This document shows positions 16,965 to 25,711 of a DNA stretch of 64,000 nt, one piece after another. The DNA comes from Variovorax sp. J2L1-78 (GTDB lineage Bacteria; Pseudomonadota; Gammaproteobacteria; Burkholderiales; Burkholderiaceae_C), in assembly GCF_030317205.1 (NCBI RefSeq), contig NZ_JASZYB010000001.1, positions 2,232,001 to 2,296,000 on the forward strand, written 5' to 3'. Under the pieces are notes generated by a model. That model was not told the DNA's origin and did no database searches. It worked only from the letters and a program-made list of their open reading frames with translations. Each line of letters starts with the position of its first letter. Positions within the stretch are counted from its first letter, which is position 1. Position numbers and translations under genes: made by a program.

Positions 16965-17723
16965 ATGTTCCAGGCCTTCGTGATCGTCAGCCGTGAGGCG
17001 ATCGAACTGCTGCTGATCCTCATTGCCCTGCGGGAATGGGCACGCCAGGCACAACGACCCGGGCTGGGGCCCTGGATCGCCATCGGCGTGATCGCAGGCT
17101 TCGCTGCTGCGGCCGCCATCGTGGCCACGCTGCCGGAGACCGGCATGAACGAATGGCTGGACATCGCCCTGACCTGCGGCTTCGGCCTGTCGGTCGCGCT
17201 GCTGTCCTGCGGCACGATGGCGTCGATGGCGGGCATCGGGGCCCATGCGAGTTCGGTCTTCGACAACTGGTTCGCACGGCGCGCCACGGCCATCCCGGTG
17301 CTGGGTTTCGTCGCGTTCAGCGCGCTGCGCGAAGCGCTGGAGGCCTTCCTGCTCATCCGTTTCGTGGCAGCGGCGAACACGGTGCACGACGTGGCCTGGG
17401 GCGTCGCGCTGGGCCTGGCCGCCTGCGCATTGCTGGCGGCCGCCTGGCAAGCGCTGGCGACCAGCCGGCGCACGCACATCGTGTTCCGTCTGACCGCCGT
17501 GCTCCTGTTCATCATCGGCATCCAGATGATGCTGGAGGCCGTCGTCGAGGTGCTGCTGCGCGGCGTCGCCGGCCCGCACCTCACGCAGGTGGGCCGCGCC
17601 ATGCAGCCGTACCTGGAAAACGGCGACCGCTACTGGTTGCTGTGCGCCGGCCTGGCCGTGATCCCGCTGGTGCTGTGGATGCGCGCCTGGTGGCGGCGCG
17701 CCGGGACGGTGCAGCGGCGCTGA
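16965..17723 (+). CDS. FTR1-family iron permease
   Basis: 252-residue inner-membrane protein with about seven helices. Both REXXE iron-binding motifs of the FTR1/EfeU family are present: Arg10-Glu14 (REAIE) and Arg122-Glu126 (REALE). It imports iron, usually with an oxidase or a periplasmic partner; no EfeO/EfeB-like gene is nearby, so it resembles the stand-alone or FtrC-type permeases. The ATG at 16965 follows the Fur-like gene by about 110 bp. Probable product of the same iron-regulated locus as the receptor at 13957-16263. Confidence 0.9.
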   Translation: MFQAFVIVSREAIELLLILIALREWARQAQRPGLGPWIAIGVIAGFAAAAAIVATLPETGMNEWLDIALTCGFGLSVALLSCGTMASMAGIGAHASSVFDNWFARRATAIPVLGFVAFSALREALEAFLLIRFVAAANTVHDVAWGVALGLAACALLAAAWQALATSRRTHIVFRLTAVLLFIIGIQMMLEAVVEVLLRGVAGPHLTQVGRAMQPYLENGDRYWLLCAGLAVIPLVLWMRAWWRRAGTVQRR

Positions 17724-17747
17724 CCCGCAGGGCGCGAAGTCGACCGA

Positions 17748-18398
17748 TCAGGCGTCCGCAGCAAAGACCACCACGGCATCGCCCGGCCGCCAGGGCCCGT
17801 ACTTCGACATGATCGCGCCCCACATCGGCGACCCGGTCAGTGCGGACAGCCAGGCCCGCAGCAGGGGCCATGGCGTTGTCGCGAACCACACGGGATCAAC
17901 CTGCGCGAACTGCCGCACGAAGGGCGCGATGGCCATGTCGGCCAGGGCGGGCGCGCCACCGAACAGGTGGCGCGACCCGCGCAACCGCGCCTCCAGCCGA
18001 TCGAGGAAGACGCCGGCTTCGGTCCGGTGCTGCAACGCGTCGGCCCCTTCGAAACGGTTGGGGTATTTGTAGCGATCCAGATGCTGCTTGAAATCGCCGT
18101 CGCACTGCGCGACGAGGGCAAGCATGTCATCGAGCGTGCCGGCCGACGGCGTGAGCCAGCCCTGCGGATCGCGCTGCGCCAGCGCCCACTGCATGATCTC
18201 CAGGCTCTCGTCGATCACCGTGCCGTCGACATCGACCAGCACCGGTACCGTGGCCTTGGGCGAGGCTTCACGCAAGGCAGCGGGCTTGTCGCGCAGCACC
18301 ACCTCGCGCAACTCGCAGGCCGTGCCACTGACCAGCAGCGCGAAGCGGGCACGCATGGCGAAGGGACAGCGGCGGAAGGAATAAAGGATGGGCAGCAT
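17748..18398 (-). CDS. Glutathione S-transferase family protein with CPFA motif
   Basis: 216-residue soluble protein. The N-terminal thioredoxin fold begins LYSFRRCPFAMRARFAL with an omega/GrxB-like active-site cysteine, and has ATVPVLVDVDG (cis-proline) and IDESLEIMQW. An all-helical C-terminal domain carries APALADMAIAPF. A cysteine-type active site suggests thiol transfer or deglutathionylation rather than conjugation. Start at 18398 (MLPILYSFR); an upstream in-frame start would add an unlikely leader. Convergent with the FTR1 gene, 24 bp apart. Substrate unknown. Confidence 0.88.
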   Translation of the reverse strand: MLPILYSFRRCPFAMRARFALLVSGTACELREVVLRDKPAALREASPKATVPVLVDVDGTVIDESLEIMQWALAQRDPQGWLTPSAGTLDDMLALVAQCDGDFKQHLDRYKYPNRFEGADALQHRTEAGVFLDRLEARLRGSRHLFGGAPALADMAIAPFVRQFAQVDPVWFATTPWPLLRAWLSALTGSPMWGAIMSKYGPWRPGDAVVVFAADA

Positions 18399-18430
18399 GG
18401 GGTCGCTGCGATGGTAGACCCACGCCCATG

Positions 18431-18462
18431 AAAAATGCCCGCGGCGCAAGCGCAGCGGGCAT
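18431..18462 (-). terminator. Likely intrinsic terminator after the aldehyde dehydrogenase gene
   Basis: ATGCCCGC (18435-18442) and GCGGGCAT (18455-18462) form an 8-bp stem. On the minus strand it is followed by a run of T (the plus-strand AAAAA at 18431-18435). It lies about 30 bp past the stop of the gene at 18494 and would end the aldarate operon. Confidence 0.7.
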
Positions 18463-18493
18463 GGCGTTCAACGCGGAACGTTCTGTCCAGTGA

Positions 18494-19930
18494 TCAGGCC
18501 AGCGTGTACGCCGTTTTCACGACCGTGAAGAATTCCTGCGCGTACTTGCCCTGCTCGCGCGGGCCGTAGCTCGAGCCCTTGCGGCCGCCGAAGGGCACGT
18601 GGTAGTCCACGCCCGCCGTCGGCAGGTTGACCATCACCATGCCGGCCTGGCTGTGGCGCTTGAAATGGGTGGCGTATTTCAGGCTGGTCGTCGCGATGCC
18701 CGCCGACAGGCCGAACTCGGTGTCGTTGGCCGTGGCCAGCGCTTCTTCGTAGTCCTTCACGCGGATCACGCTCGCCACCGGGCCGAACACCTCTTCCCGG
18801 TTGATGCGCGCGGTCTTCTCGGTGTCCACCAGCAGCGCCGGCGACATGTAGAAGCCTTCGGTGTCCAGCTTCAGGCGCTGGCCGCCGGCCGCCAACGTGC
18901 CACCTTCGTCCTGGCCGATCTTCACGTACTCCAGGTCCTGGTCGAGCTGGCTCTGACTGGACACCGGGCCGATGTCCGTGCCCTGCGCGAGCGCGTCGCC
19001 CACCTTGATCTTTTCCATGCGCGCCTTCATCGCCTCGATGAACTTCGGGTAGATGGCCTGGGTGACGATCAGGCGGCTCGACGCGGTGCAACGCTGGCCG
19101 GTGGAATAGAAGGCGCTCTGCACGCTGAGCTCGACGGCCTGGGCCAGGTCGGCGTCGTCCAGGATGACTTGCGGGTTCTTGCCGCCCATCTCCAGCTGCA
19201 CCTTCTTGTGGCTCTTGACGCACTGCACGGCGATGTTGCGGCCGACGCCGACCGAGCCGGTGAAGCTGATCGCGTGGATGCCGGGGTGCTCGACCAGCGC
19301 ATTGCCGATCACGCTGCCGCGGCCCATCACCAGGTTGAACACGCCCGCCGGAATGCCCGAGCGGCTGATGATCTCGGCCAGCGCCCAGGCGGAGCCCGGC
19401 ACCAGGTCGGCGGGCTTGAGCACCACGCAGTTGCCGAAGGCCAGCGCCGGCGCGATCTTCCATGCCGGGATGGCGATCGGGAAGTTCCAGGGCGTGATCA
19501 GGCCGACGACGCCGACCGGCTCGCGCGTGATCTCGACGCCGATGTTCGGGCGCACCGACGGGATGATCTCGCCGGCCAGGCGAAGGCATTCGCCGGCGAA
19601 GAACTTGAAGATCTGGCCGGCGCGCGTGGCTTCGCCGATGCCTTCAGCCTTGGTCTTGCCTTCCTCGCGCGCGAGCAGCGTGCCCAGCTCTTCCTTGCGC
19701 GCCAGGATCTCGGTGCCGATCTTGTCGAGCGCGTCGGAACGCATCTGGATGCCGCTGGTCGACCAGGCCGGGAAAGCGGCGGTGGCCGCGGCCACGGCGG
19801 CGTCGACCTGGCTGGCGTCGCCCTGCGTGTACTCGGCGATGGTGTCGCCCAGGTTGGACGGGTTCAGGTTCGGGCTGTAGCTGTTGCCCTTCTTCCATTC
19901 GCCGCCGATCAGGTTGTCGTGTTGTTGCAT
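18494..19930 (-). CDS. 2-oxoglutarate semialdehyde dehydrogenase
   Basis: 478-residue NAD(P)-dependent aldehyde dehydrogenase. Catalytic Cys281 (GQRCTASS), general base Glu247 (LEMGGKNP) and Asn149 (TPWNFPIAIP) are in place, with the cofactor loop FTGSVGVG. The sequence resembles KGSADH-type enzymes. Context supports this: the operon also encodes glucarate dehydratase and 5-keto-4-deoxyglucarate dehydratase, whose product is 2-oxoglutarate semialdehyde. It therefore yields 2-oxoglutarate, the entry to the TCA cycle. A hairpin at 19958-19983 separates it from gudD. Confidence 0.9.
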   Translation of the reverse strand: MQQHDNLIGGEWKKGNSYSPNLNPSNLGDTIAEYTQGDASQVDAAVAAATAAFPAWSTSGIQMRSDALDKIGTEILARKEELGTLLAREEGKTKAEGIGEATRAGQIFKFFAGECLRLAGEIIPSVRPNIGVEITREPVGVVGLITPWNFPIAIPAWKIAPALAFGNCVVLKPADLVPGSAWALAEIISRSGIPAGVFNLVMGRGSVIGNALVEHPGIHAISFTGSVGVGRNIAVQCVKSHKKVQLEMGGKNPQVILDDADLAQAVELSVQSAFYSTGQRCTASSRLIVTQAIYPKFIEAMKARMEKIKVGDALAQGTDIGPVSSQSQLDQDLEYVKIGQDEGGTLAAGGQRLKLDTEGFYMSPALLVDTEKTARINREEVFGPVASVIRVKDYEEALATANDTEFGLSAGIATTSLKYATHFKRHSQAGMVMVNLPTAGVDYHVPFGGRKGSSYGPREQGKYAQEFFTVVKTAYTLA

Positions 19931-19957
19931 GTCGGATCCTTGTGGTGAAAAGTGAGA

Positions 19958-19983
19958 AAGCCGAAGCGACCGCGCTTCGGCTT
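19958..19983 (-). terminator. Terminator-like hairpin between gudD and the aldehyde dehydrogenase gene
   Basis: AAGCCGAAGCG (19958-19968) and CGCTTCGGCTT (19973-19983) form a perfect 11-bp stem with a 4-base loop. On the minus-strand transcript it is followed by UUUCUCACUUUUC. It could be a partial terminator or an mRNA end-protecting stem within the operon, only about 30 bp before the next start codon. Confidence 0.6.
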
Positions 19984-20015
19984 GGGAAGAAACGGTGGGT
20001 GCCGAGATTAACGCG

Positions 20016-21341
20016 TCAGCGCACCATGCAGGGCCGCTTGTTGTCGAATTGCCAGCCGGGGATCAGGTACTGCATGGCCTGCGCGTCGTTGCGCGCACCG
20101 AGGCCGTGCTTCAGGTACAGCTGGTGCGCCTTCTCGACCTCGTCCATGTCCAGTTCCACGCCCAGCCCGCCCTGTTGGGGCACCTGCACGTAGCCGCCTT
20201 CGATCTGCAGCGGGTTCTTCGTCAGGCGCTGGCCGTCCTGCCAGATCCAGTGCGTGTCGATGGCCGTGACCTTGCCGGGCGCCGCCGCGGCCACGTGCGT
20301 GAACATCGCGAGCGACACGTCGAAGTGGTTGTTCGAATGCGAGCCCCAGGTCAGGCCCCAGGCCTGGCACAGCTGCGCCACGCGCACCGAGCCGGCCATG
20401 GTCCAGAAGTGCGGGTCGGCCAGCGGGATGTCGACCGACTGCAGCGACAGGCTGTGCACCATCTCGCGCCAGTCGGTGGCGACCATGTTGGTGGCGGTCG
20501 GCAGGCCGGTGGCGCGGCGGAATTCGGCCATCACCTCGCGGCCGGAAAACACGCCTTCGGCACCGCATGGGTCTTCGGCATAGGCCATCACGCCGTGCAG
20601 GTCGCGCGTGAGGCGGATCGCGTCCTTGAGCAGCCAGCCGCCGTTGGGGTCGAGCGTGACGCGCGCCTCGGGGAAGCGCTCGTGCAGCGCACGGATCGCC
20701 TCGACTTCCTCCTCGCCACGCAGCACGCCGCCCTTGAGCTTGAAGTCGGTGAAGCCGTAGCGCGCGTGGCTGGCCTCGGCCAGGCGCACGATGGCCTCGG
20801 GCGTCATGGCTTCTTCGTGACGCAGGCGGAACCAGTCGTTGTCCGCCTCGGGCTCGCTGCGGTACGGCAGGTCGGTCTTCTTCCGGTCGCCGACGTAGAA
20901 GAGATAGCCGAGCATCTGCACCGCATCGCGCTGCTGGCCTTCGCCGAGCAGTGCGGCAACGGGCACGTTCAGGTGCTGGCCCAGCAGGTCGAGCAATGCG
21001 GCCTCGGCGGCCGTGACCGCGTGGATGGCGATGCGCAGGTCGAAGGTCTGCGTGCCGCGGCCACCGCTGTCGCGGTCGGCGAACTGCGCGCGCATGGCGT
21101 TGAGCACCGCGTTGTGCCGGCCGATGGGCTGGCCGACGATCAGGTCGCGGGCGTCTTCCAGCGTCTGGCGGATCTTCTCGCCGCCGGGCACCTCGCCCAC
21201 GCCGGTGTGGCCGGCGCTGTCCTTGAGGATCAGCAGGTTGCGCGTGAAGAACGGCCCGTGCGCGCCGCTCAGGTTCATCAGCATGCCGTCGTGGCCCGCG
21301 ACCGGGACCACGCGCAGTTCGGTGACGACGGGTGTTGTCAT
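20016..21341 (-). CDS. gudD: Glucarate dehydratase
   Basis: 441-residue enolase-superfamily enzyme converting D-glucarate to 5-keto-4-deoxyglucarate. The GlucD residues can be read: Lys201-x-Lys203 (FKLKGG), Asp231 (LDPNGGW), Glu256 (AEDPCG), Asn285 (ATNMV) and His335 (GSHSNNH). The N-terminal capping domain and length are standard. It overlaps the upstream lipoprotein gene by four bases (ATGA). It acts after uronate oxidation on the gluco branch; the galacto branch has its own dehydratase at 30651. Confidence 0.95.
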   Translation of the reverse strand: MTTPVVTELRVVPVAGHDGMLMNLSGAHGPFFTRNLLILKDSAGHTGVGEVPGGEKIRQTLEDARDLIVGQPIGRHNAVLNAMRAQFADRDSGGRGTQTFDLRIAIHAVTAAEAALLDLLGQHLNVPVAALLGEGQQRDAVQMLGYLFYVGDRKKTDLPYRSEPEADNDWFRLRHEEAMTPEAIVRLAEASHARYGFTDFKLKGGVLRGEEEVEAIRALHERFPEARVTLDPNGGWLLKDAIRLTRDLHGVMAYAEDPCGAEGVFSGREVMAEFRRATGLPTATNMVATDWREMVHSLSLQSVDIPLADPHFWTMAGSVRVAQLCQAWGLTWGSHSNNHFDVSLAMFTHVAAAAPGKVTAIDTHWIWQDGQRLTKNPLQIEGGYVQVPQQGGLGVELDMDEVEKAHQLYLKHGLGARNDAQAMQYLIPGWQFDNKRPCMVR

Positions 21342-21787
21342 TGCGGAGGGCGGACCGCCTGGCGGGCCAGCAGCTTCCAGTCGCCGCCCTGCTTCTGCCA
21401 GACGCCGAGGATCTTGATGCTGACCTTGCCCGGCTTACCCGAGTCGTTGGTGTCGGCCGTGAGCGTGTGGCGCACGATCGCGACGTTGTCGACCAGCTTG
21501 ATGGTCTGGTCGGTGATGGCGATGGTGACGAAGTCCGACTTGCGGTCCATCAGGTCGGCGATGAAGCTGGTCTTGGTGTCGACCTTGCCGCCCGAATGGC
21601 CGTAGCTCAGGTCGTCGGCCACCAGCGCGTTGAGCGCGGCCGGCGTCGGGTCGATCATGGCGACGCGCAGTCGTTCGGCCGCAGCCGCCACGGCCTGTTC
21701 ATCGGCTGCGCCGCTGCCGCGGGACATGCCGGCGCAGCCGGCAAGGGCCGTTGCAGCGGCGGCAATAAGGATCAGTTTCTTCAGCAT
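21338..21787 (-). CDS. NTF2/DUF4440-like lipoprotein in the aldarate operon
   Basis: 149 residues. A lipoprotein signal ([18 protein letters not shown]) has a clear lipobox, LAGC, at residues 15-18. The mature part looks like a SnoaL/NTF2 cone fold of the DUF4440 type ([51 protein letters not shown]). A longer start at 21832 would spoil the signal. It is translationally coupled to gudD, which suggests a shared task, for example handling an aldarate or its lactone in the periplasm, but no catalytic residues can be assigned. A secreted binding or stress role is equally possible. Confidence 0.8.
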   Translation of the reverse strand: MLKKLILIAAAATALAGCAGMSRGSGAADEQAVAAAAERLRVAMIDPTPAALNALVADDLSYGHSGGKVDTKTSFIADLMDRKSDFVTIAITDQTIKLVDNVAIVRHTLTADTNDSGKPGKVSIKILGVWQKQGGDWKLLARQAVRPPQ

Positions 21788-21825
21788 TTTTTGTCTCTCT
21801 TTCTGGGTTGGAACTGCATTCACCA

Positions 21826-21916
21826 GAAACACCGCGGAACCGGCTTCGCCGGGCCGCTGGTGTTGCCCCCTTGAGGGGGATTCGGCTACACGAAGTGAGC
21901 CGCTCCGGGGGTGGGC
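21826..21916 (+). repeat. Intergenic repeat element, copy 2
   Basis: Starts GAAACACCGCGGAACCGGCT and continues with CCGGC/GCCGG and CCCCC-TTGA-GGGGG stems, then ACACGAAGTG. About 45 bases match copy 1 (5495-5583) with a single change. It lies between kdgD and the lipoprotein gene and points against their transcription, unlike copy 1. Its stems could fold in RNA from either strand. Confidence 0.75.
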
Positions 21917-21920
21917 ATAT

Positions 21921-22832
21921 TCACTGCGGGCCGAGCTTGTCGATGAGTGCCTTGAGCATCTCCATCTCGTTCGGCTTCAGGTCGGTCAGCGGTGCGCGCA
22001 CCGGGCCACCGTCGTGGCCCACGAGTCGGGCGCCGGCCTTGATGATGCTCACGCCATAGCCTTCGACGCGGTTGCGGATTTCCAGGTAGGGCATGAAGAA
22101 ATCCTTCAGCAGACGATGCTGCGTCGGCAGGTCGTCGGAAGCCACCGCCTTGTAGAAATCCATCGCAGTCTTCGGGATGAAGTTGAACACCGCCGACGAA
22201 TACACCGGCGTGCCCAGTGCCTTGTAGGCGGCCGCATAGACCTCGGCCGTAGGCAACCCACCCAGGTAGGCGAAGCGGTCGCCCATCTTCATGAAGATGG
22301 AGGACATCGTTTCGATGTTGCCCACGCCGTCCTTGAAGCCGACCAGATTGGGGCAGCGCTCAGCCAGGATGGCCAGCGAGTTGGGGGTGAGCCGGGTGCG
22401 GTCGCGGTTGTAGACGATGACGCCGAACTTCACGCTCTTGCAGACGGCTTCGACATGCGCGATCAGGCCTTCCTGGCCGGCTTCGGTCAGGTAGTGCGGC
22501 AGCAGCAGGATGCCGTGGGCGCCCAACCGTTCGGCTTCCTGCGCATGCGCGATGGCGGTGCGGGTCGGGCCGCCGGCGCCGGCGATGATCGGCACCTTGC
22601 CGCGGCAGGTATCCACCGCCGTCTTGATGACGCGACCGTACTCCTCGCCAGCGAGCGAGAAGTATTCGCCCGTGCCGCCGGCTGCGAACAGCGCGCTCGC
22701 GCCGTAAGGCGCCAACCACTCCAGGCGCTCGACATAGGTCTTCGGCCGGAATTCGCCTTGTTCGTCGAAGTCCGTGATCGGGAAGGACAACAGGCCGGAG
22801 CCCATGATGGATTTGAGTTCTTGCGGATTCAT
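21921..22832 (-). CDS. kdgD: 5-keto-4-deoxyglucarate dehydratase (decarboxylating)
   Basis: 303-residue member of the DHDPS/NAL class I aldolase family. It dehydrates and decarboxylates 5-keto-4-deoxyglucarate to 2-oxoglutarate semialdehyde. The Schiff-base Lys167 (VGFKDGVGN) and the proton-relay Tyr141 (GVIVYNRD) are visible; the N-terminal GTGEYFSL loop is typical for KdgD. It stands between the Bug-type binding protein and the lipoprotein-gudD pair, all on one strand, and links both sugar-acid dehydratases to the final dehydrogenase. Confidence 0.94.
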   Translation of the reverse strand: MNPQELKSIMGSGLLSFPITDFDEQGEFRPKTYVERLEWLAPYGASALFAAGGTGEYFSLAGEEYGRVIKTAVDTCRGKVPIIAGAGGPTRTAIAHAQEAERLGAHGILLLPHYLTEAGQEGLIAHVEAVCKSVKFGVIVYNRDRTRLTPNSLAILAERCPNLVGFKDGVGNIETMSSIFMKMGDRFAYLGGLPTAEVYAAAYKALGTPVYSSAVFNFIPKTAMDFYKAVASDDLPTQHRLLKDFFMPYLEIRNRVEGYGVSIIKAGARLVGHDGGPVRAPLTDLKPNEMEMLKALIDKLGPQ

Positions 22833-22869
22833 CGCATTTCCTGTGATGGGAGAAAAAGAGAGGGACCGG

Positions 22870-23853
22870 TCAGTCCAGCTTGATGTTGGCGTCGGCCACG
22901 ACCTTGGCCCAGCGCGCGCGTTCCTTGTTGAAGAACTGCTCTTCCTCGGCCGGTGCCATGGTCACGACCTCGGCGCCCTGCCCGGCCAGGCGCGAGCGGA
23001 TGTCGGCGGCACGAATGACCGTGATGAGTTCCTTGTTCAGGCGCTGCACCACGGCGTCGGGCGTGCCCTTGGCCACGCGCACGCCCTGCCAGGTGCCGGA
23101 CTCGAAGCCCGGAACACCTTGCTCTGCGATGGTCGGCACGTCGCCGATCAGCGGCATGCGGGTGCCCTTGGAAACGGCCAGCACCTTCAGCTTGCCGCCC
23201 TGCACCTGCGGCAGCGTGGCGAGCATGCCGTTCATCAGCACCTGCGTCTGGCCGGCCACCGTGTCCTGGATGGCCTGGACGCCTCCCTTGTACGGCACGT
23301 AGGTCCACTTGGCGCCGCTGGCGCGCTCCAGCGCCACGCCGGCCAAGTGCGGCGCGCTGCCGGTGGCGGTCACGGCGAAGTTCAGGTCGCCGGTCTTCGA
23401 CAGGGCGATGAGTTCCTTGAGGTTGTTCGCCTTCACCGACGGATGCACCACCAGCAGGTGGGGCGAATAGGCCAGCATGGTCACGCCGCGCAGGTCCTTC
23501 GACGGGTCGAAGGGCAGCTTGGTGTAGACCGACGGGCTGATGGCCAGCGCACCCACGTCGCACAGCAGCAGCGTGTAGCCATCGGGGGCCGACTTGGCGA
23601 CGAAGTCGGCGCCGAGATTGCCGTTGGCACCGGGCCGGTTCTCGACGATCACCGGCTGCTTGAGCGCTTCGGACAGCGGCTGGCTGATGGCGCGGGCGAT
23701 GATGTCCGAGGAACCACCCGGCGGGTACGGCACGATGAGCTTGATGGGCCTGGTCGGCTGCCAAGCAGCCTGGGCCATCGCGGCAAGAGGTGCGGCCAGC
23801 GCGAGCGTGGCGAGGCAGGCGGAGCCGACGAGGCGGCGGCGAGCAATAGACAT
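22870..23853 (-). CDS. Bug/TctC-family periplasmic binding protein
   Basis: 327-residue secreted binding protein of the tripartite tricarboxylate family. Signal peptide [20 protein letters not shown], cleavage near AAMAQA, followed by the family start [20 protein letters not shown] and the pocket motifs [11 protein letters not shown] and APDGYTLLL. The start at 23853 has GGAG six bases upstream; an earlier ATG at 23859 overlaps that site. It lies 37 bp before kdgD and so may bind an aldarate or uronate. No TctA/TctB membrane genes occur in the window, so it may borrow a transporter or act as a sensor. Confidence 0.9.
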   Translation of the reverse strand: MSIARRRLVGSACLATLALAAPLAAMAQAAWQPTRPIKLIVPYPPGGSSDIIARAISQPLSEALKQPVIVENRPGANGNLGADFVAKSAPDGYTLLLCDVGALAISPSVYTKLPFDPSKDLRGVTMLAYSPHLLVVHPSVKANNLKELIALSKTGDLNFAVTATGSAPHLAGVALERASGAKWTYVPYKGGVQAIQDTVAGQTQVLMNGMLATLPQVQGGKLKVLAVSKGTRMPLIGDVPTIAEQGVPGFESGTWQGVRVAKGTPDAVVQRLNKELITVIRAADIRSRLAGQGAEVVTMAPAEEEQFFNKERARWAKVVADANIKLD

Positions 23854-23910
23854 GGACATCTCCGTTGTTTTGAAAAGCGATACCACCCGCTTCACAGCGA
23901 AGTGATCAGT

Positions 23911-23923
23911 CATCGTACAACTC
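23911..23923. promoter_or_regulatory. Half-matching operator before the Bug-kdgD operon
   Basis: Reading the minus strand, GAGTTGTACGATG shares TTGTACGA with the palindrome at 24797-24809. It lies about 60 bp upstream of the first gene of the minus arm. A likely second site for the GntR regulator encoded at 23960-24772. Confidence 0.5.
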
Positions 23924-23959
23924 AAGGAATGACTTGTCCAGGGGTTGACCGATAGAAAT

Positions 23960-24772
23960 TCAGCCCCGCGCGGCCTCGTCGGCCGCCTGGTCTGCGCGGC
24001 GAGCCGCCTCCTGCGCGAGCCGCAGGCGTTCGCGGCTGTTGGTCAGGTGGATGCGCATCGCCGCACGGGCCGACTCGGCATCGCGCCGGGCGATCGCTGC
24101 GTAGATCTCCTCGTGCTCGCGGTTGACGCGGCTGAGGTAGGCGCCACTTCGGTCGGCCGTGCGGATGGCGTTGATGCGGGTGCGCGGAATGATCGTGGTG
24201 CCGAGGTGGCTCATGATGTCCGCGAAGTACGGATTGCCAGTCGACTGGGCGATCGCCAGATGGAAACGGAAGTCGGGCGCGACCGTGTCGCCGGCCACGG
24301 CGACGTTGCTTTCGAAATCGTCCAGCGCCTGGCGCATGGCCTGCAGTTGGTCGTCGGTGCGACGGGTGGCGGCCAGCCCGGCCGATTCGGTCTCCAGGCT
24401 GATGCGCAGCTCGAGCACGGCCAGCACGTCGACCGAGGTGGCGATGTCGCCGGCGTCCAGCCGGAACACCCCGCTGGCGCGCTGTTGCAGCACGAAGGTG
24501 CCGATGCCGTGGTGCGTCTCGACCAGACCGGCCGCCTGCAGCTTCGACAGCGCCTCGCGCACCACGGTGCGGCTGACACCGAAGGCCTGCATGATTTCCG
24601 ACTCGGTCGGCAGCTTGTCACCGGGGCGCAGCACGCCGTCGCGGATGCGCGCCCCGAAATCGTCGACCAGGCTGTGGGCCAGTCCCCGCCCACGCGGCCG
24701 TGGCCGGGCCATGTACGGCGCCGACGCCGGGACATCGGGCATGGTGGGAACTTCTGTTGACAGGCGAGCCAT
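23960..24772 (-). CDS. GntR/FadR-subfamily transcriptional regulator of the hexuronate genes
   Basis: 270 residues. The N-terminal winged helix reads DGVLRPGDKLPTESEIMQAF, GVSRTVVREALSKLQAAGLV, then THHGIGTFV. The C-terminal FCD helical domain has the acid/metal ligand pattern (DFRFHLAIAQSTGNPYF, REHEEIYAAIARRDAE). It is the central gene between the two arms of the uronate/aldarate cluster. The start at 24772 (MARLSTEVPT) is chosen over a longer frame crossing into udh. It probably represses both arms by binding TTGTACGACAA-like sites and is released by a uronate, aldarate or 5-keto-4-deoxyglucarate. The ligand is inferred. Confidence 0.9.
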   Translation of the reverse strand: MARLSTEVPTMPDVPASAPYMARPRPRGRGLAHSLVDDFGARIRDGVLRPGDKLPTESEIMQAFGVSRTVVREALSKLQAAGLVETHHGIGTFVLQQRASGVFRLDAGDIATSVDVLAVLELRISLETESAGLAATRRTDDQLQAMRQALDDFESNVAVAGDTVAPDFRFHLAIAQSTGNPYFADIMSHLGTTIIPRTRINAIRTADRSGAYLSRVNREHEEIYAAIARRDAESARAAMRIHLTNSRERLRLAQEAARRADQAADEAARG

Positions 24773-24796
24773 GCGCTGATGATAATCTTCCGAGAA

Positions 24797-24809
24797 GTTG
24801 TACGACAAC
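24797..24809. promoter_or_regulatory. Palindrome upstream of udh, candidate GntR operator
   Basis: GTTGT-ACG-ACAAC, perfect 5-bp arms, centred between the divergent GntR and udh genes (24773-24835). FadR-type regulators bind short palindromes of this kind. A related sequence occurs at 23911-23923 before the other arm. Confidence 0.65.
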
Positions 24810-24835
24810 AGATAACTTAATAGAGACAGATCCCG

Positions 24836-25693
24836 ATGAGTGCTTCCGCTCCTGCCGCCACCCCTTCGCCAGCCGCGCCCGCTTCGGCCGGCACGCGACT
24901 GCACCGCCTCCTGCTGACCGGTGCCGCCGGCGGCCTGGGCAAGGTGCTGCGCGAACGGCTGCAGCCCTATGCCGACGTCATCCGCCTGTCGGACATCGGC
25001 ACCATGGCCCCTGCGGCGAGCGCTGCCGAAGAAGTCGTTCCCTGCGACCTGGCCGACAAGCAGGCCGTCGATGCGCTGGTGGCAGGCTGCGACGCCATCG
25101 TCCACCTGGGCGGCGTCTCAGTCGAGCGGCCCTTCGAGGAAATCCTCGAGGCCAACATCAAGGGCATCTTTCATCTCTACGAAGCCGCCCGCCGCCATGG
25201 CGTGAAGCGCGTGGTGTTCGCCAGTTCCAACCACGTGATCGGCTTCTACAAGCAGGACGAGCACATCGACGCCAGCGCCGCGCGCCGGCCCGACGGCTAC
25301 TACGGCCTGTCGAAGTCCTTCGGCGAAGACGTGGCGCAGTTCTACTTCGACCGCTACGGCATCGAGACGGTCAGCATCCGCATCGGCTCGTCCTTCCCCG
25401 AGCCGCTCAACCGCCGCATGATGAGCACCTGGCTGAGCTACCGCGACCTCACGACGCTGATCGAGAAGTCGCTGTTCACCCCGGGCGTGAAGCACACGGT
25501 GGTCTACGGCATGTCGGCCAACCGCGACGTCTGGTGGGACAACAGCGCCGCTGCGCACCTGGGCTTCGTGCCGCAGGACAGCTCGGAGGTGTTCCGCGAC
25601 AAGGTCGAGGCACAGCCTTCGGTCGCGCCGACCGACCCCAACGCGATCTACCAGGGCGGGGCCTTCACCGCTCAGGGCCCTTTCGGCGACTGA
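24836..25693 (+). CDS. udh: Uronate dehydrogenase
   Basis: 285-residue NAD-dependent enzyme of the extended SDR family. It oxidises galacturonate or glucuronate to the aldarate lactone. The cofactor loop TGAAGGLG is at residues 28-35 and the catalytic YGLSK at 156-160. The stretch SFPEPLNRRMMSTWLSY resembles Udh enzymes. The N-terminal 20 residues are Ala/Pro-rich and probably disordered. First gene of the plus arm, next to a lactonase, which fits the lactone product. Alternative: another sugar epimerase, less likely given the pathway. Confidence 0.88.
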   Translation: MSASAPAATPSPAAPASAGTRLHRLLLTGAAGGLGKVLRERLQPYADVIRLSDIGTMAPAASAAEEVVPCDLADKQAVDALVAGCDAIVHLGGVSVERPFEEILEANIKGIFHLYEAARRHGVKRVVFASSNHVIGFYKQDEHIDASAARRPDGYYGLSKSFGEDVAQFYFDRYGIETVSIRIGSSFPEPLNRRMMSTWLSYRDLTTLIEKSLFTPGVKHTVVYGMSANRDVWWDNSAAAHLGFVPQDSSEVFRDKVEAQPSVAPTDPNAIYQGGAFTAQGPFGD

Positions 25694-25711
25694 CCCCGCG
25701 GCGCGCACACC

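Noticed and set aside
18494-19930. Betaine aldehyde or succinate semialdehyde dehydrogenase as the identity of this enzyme
   Set aside because: The motifs are common to the whole superfamily, but the operon partners (gudD, kdgD) point to 2-oxoglutarate semialdehyde as the substrate.
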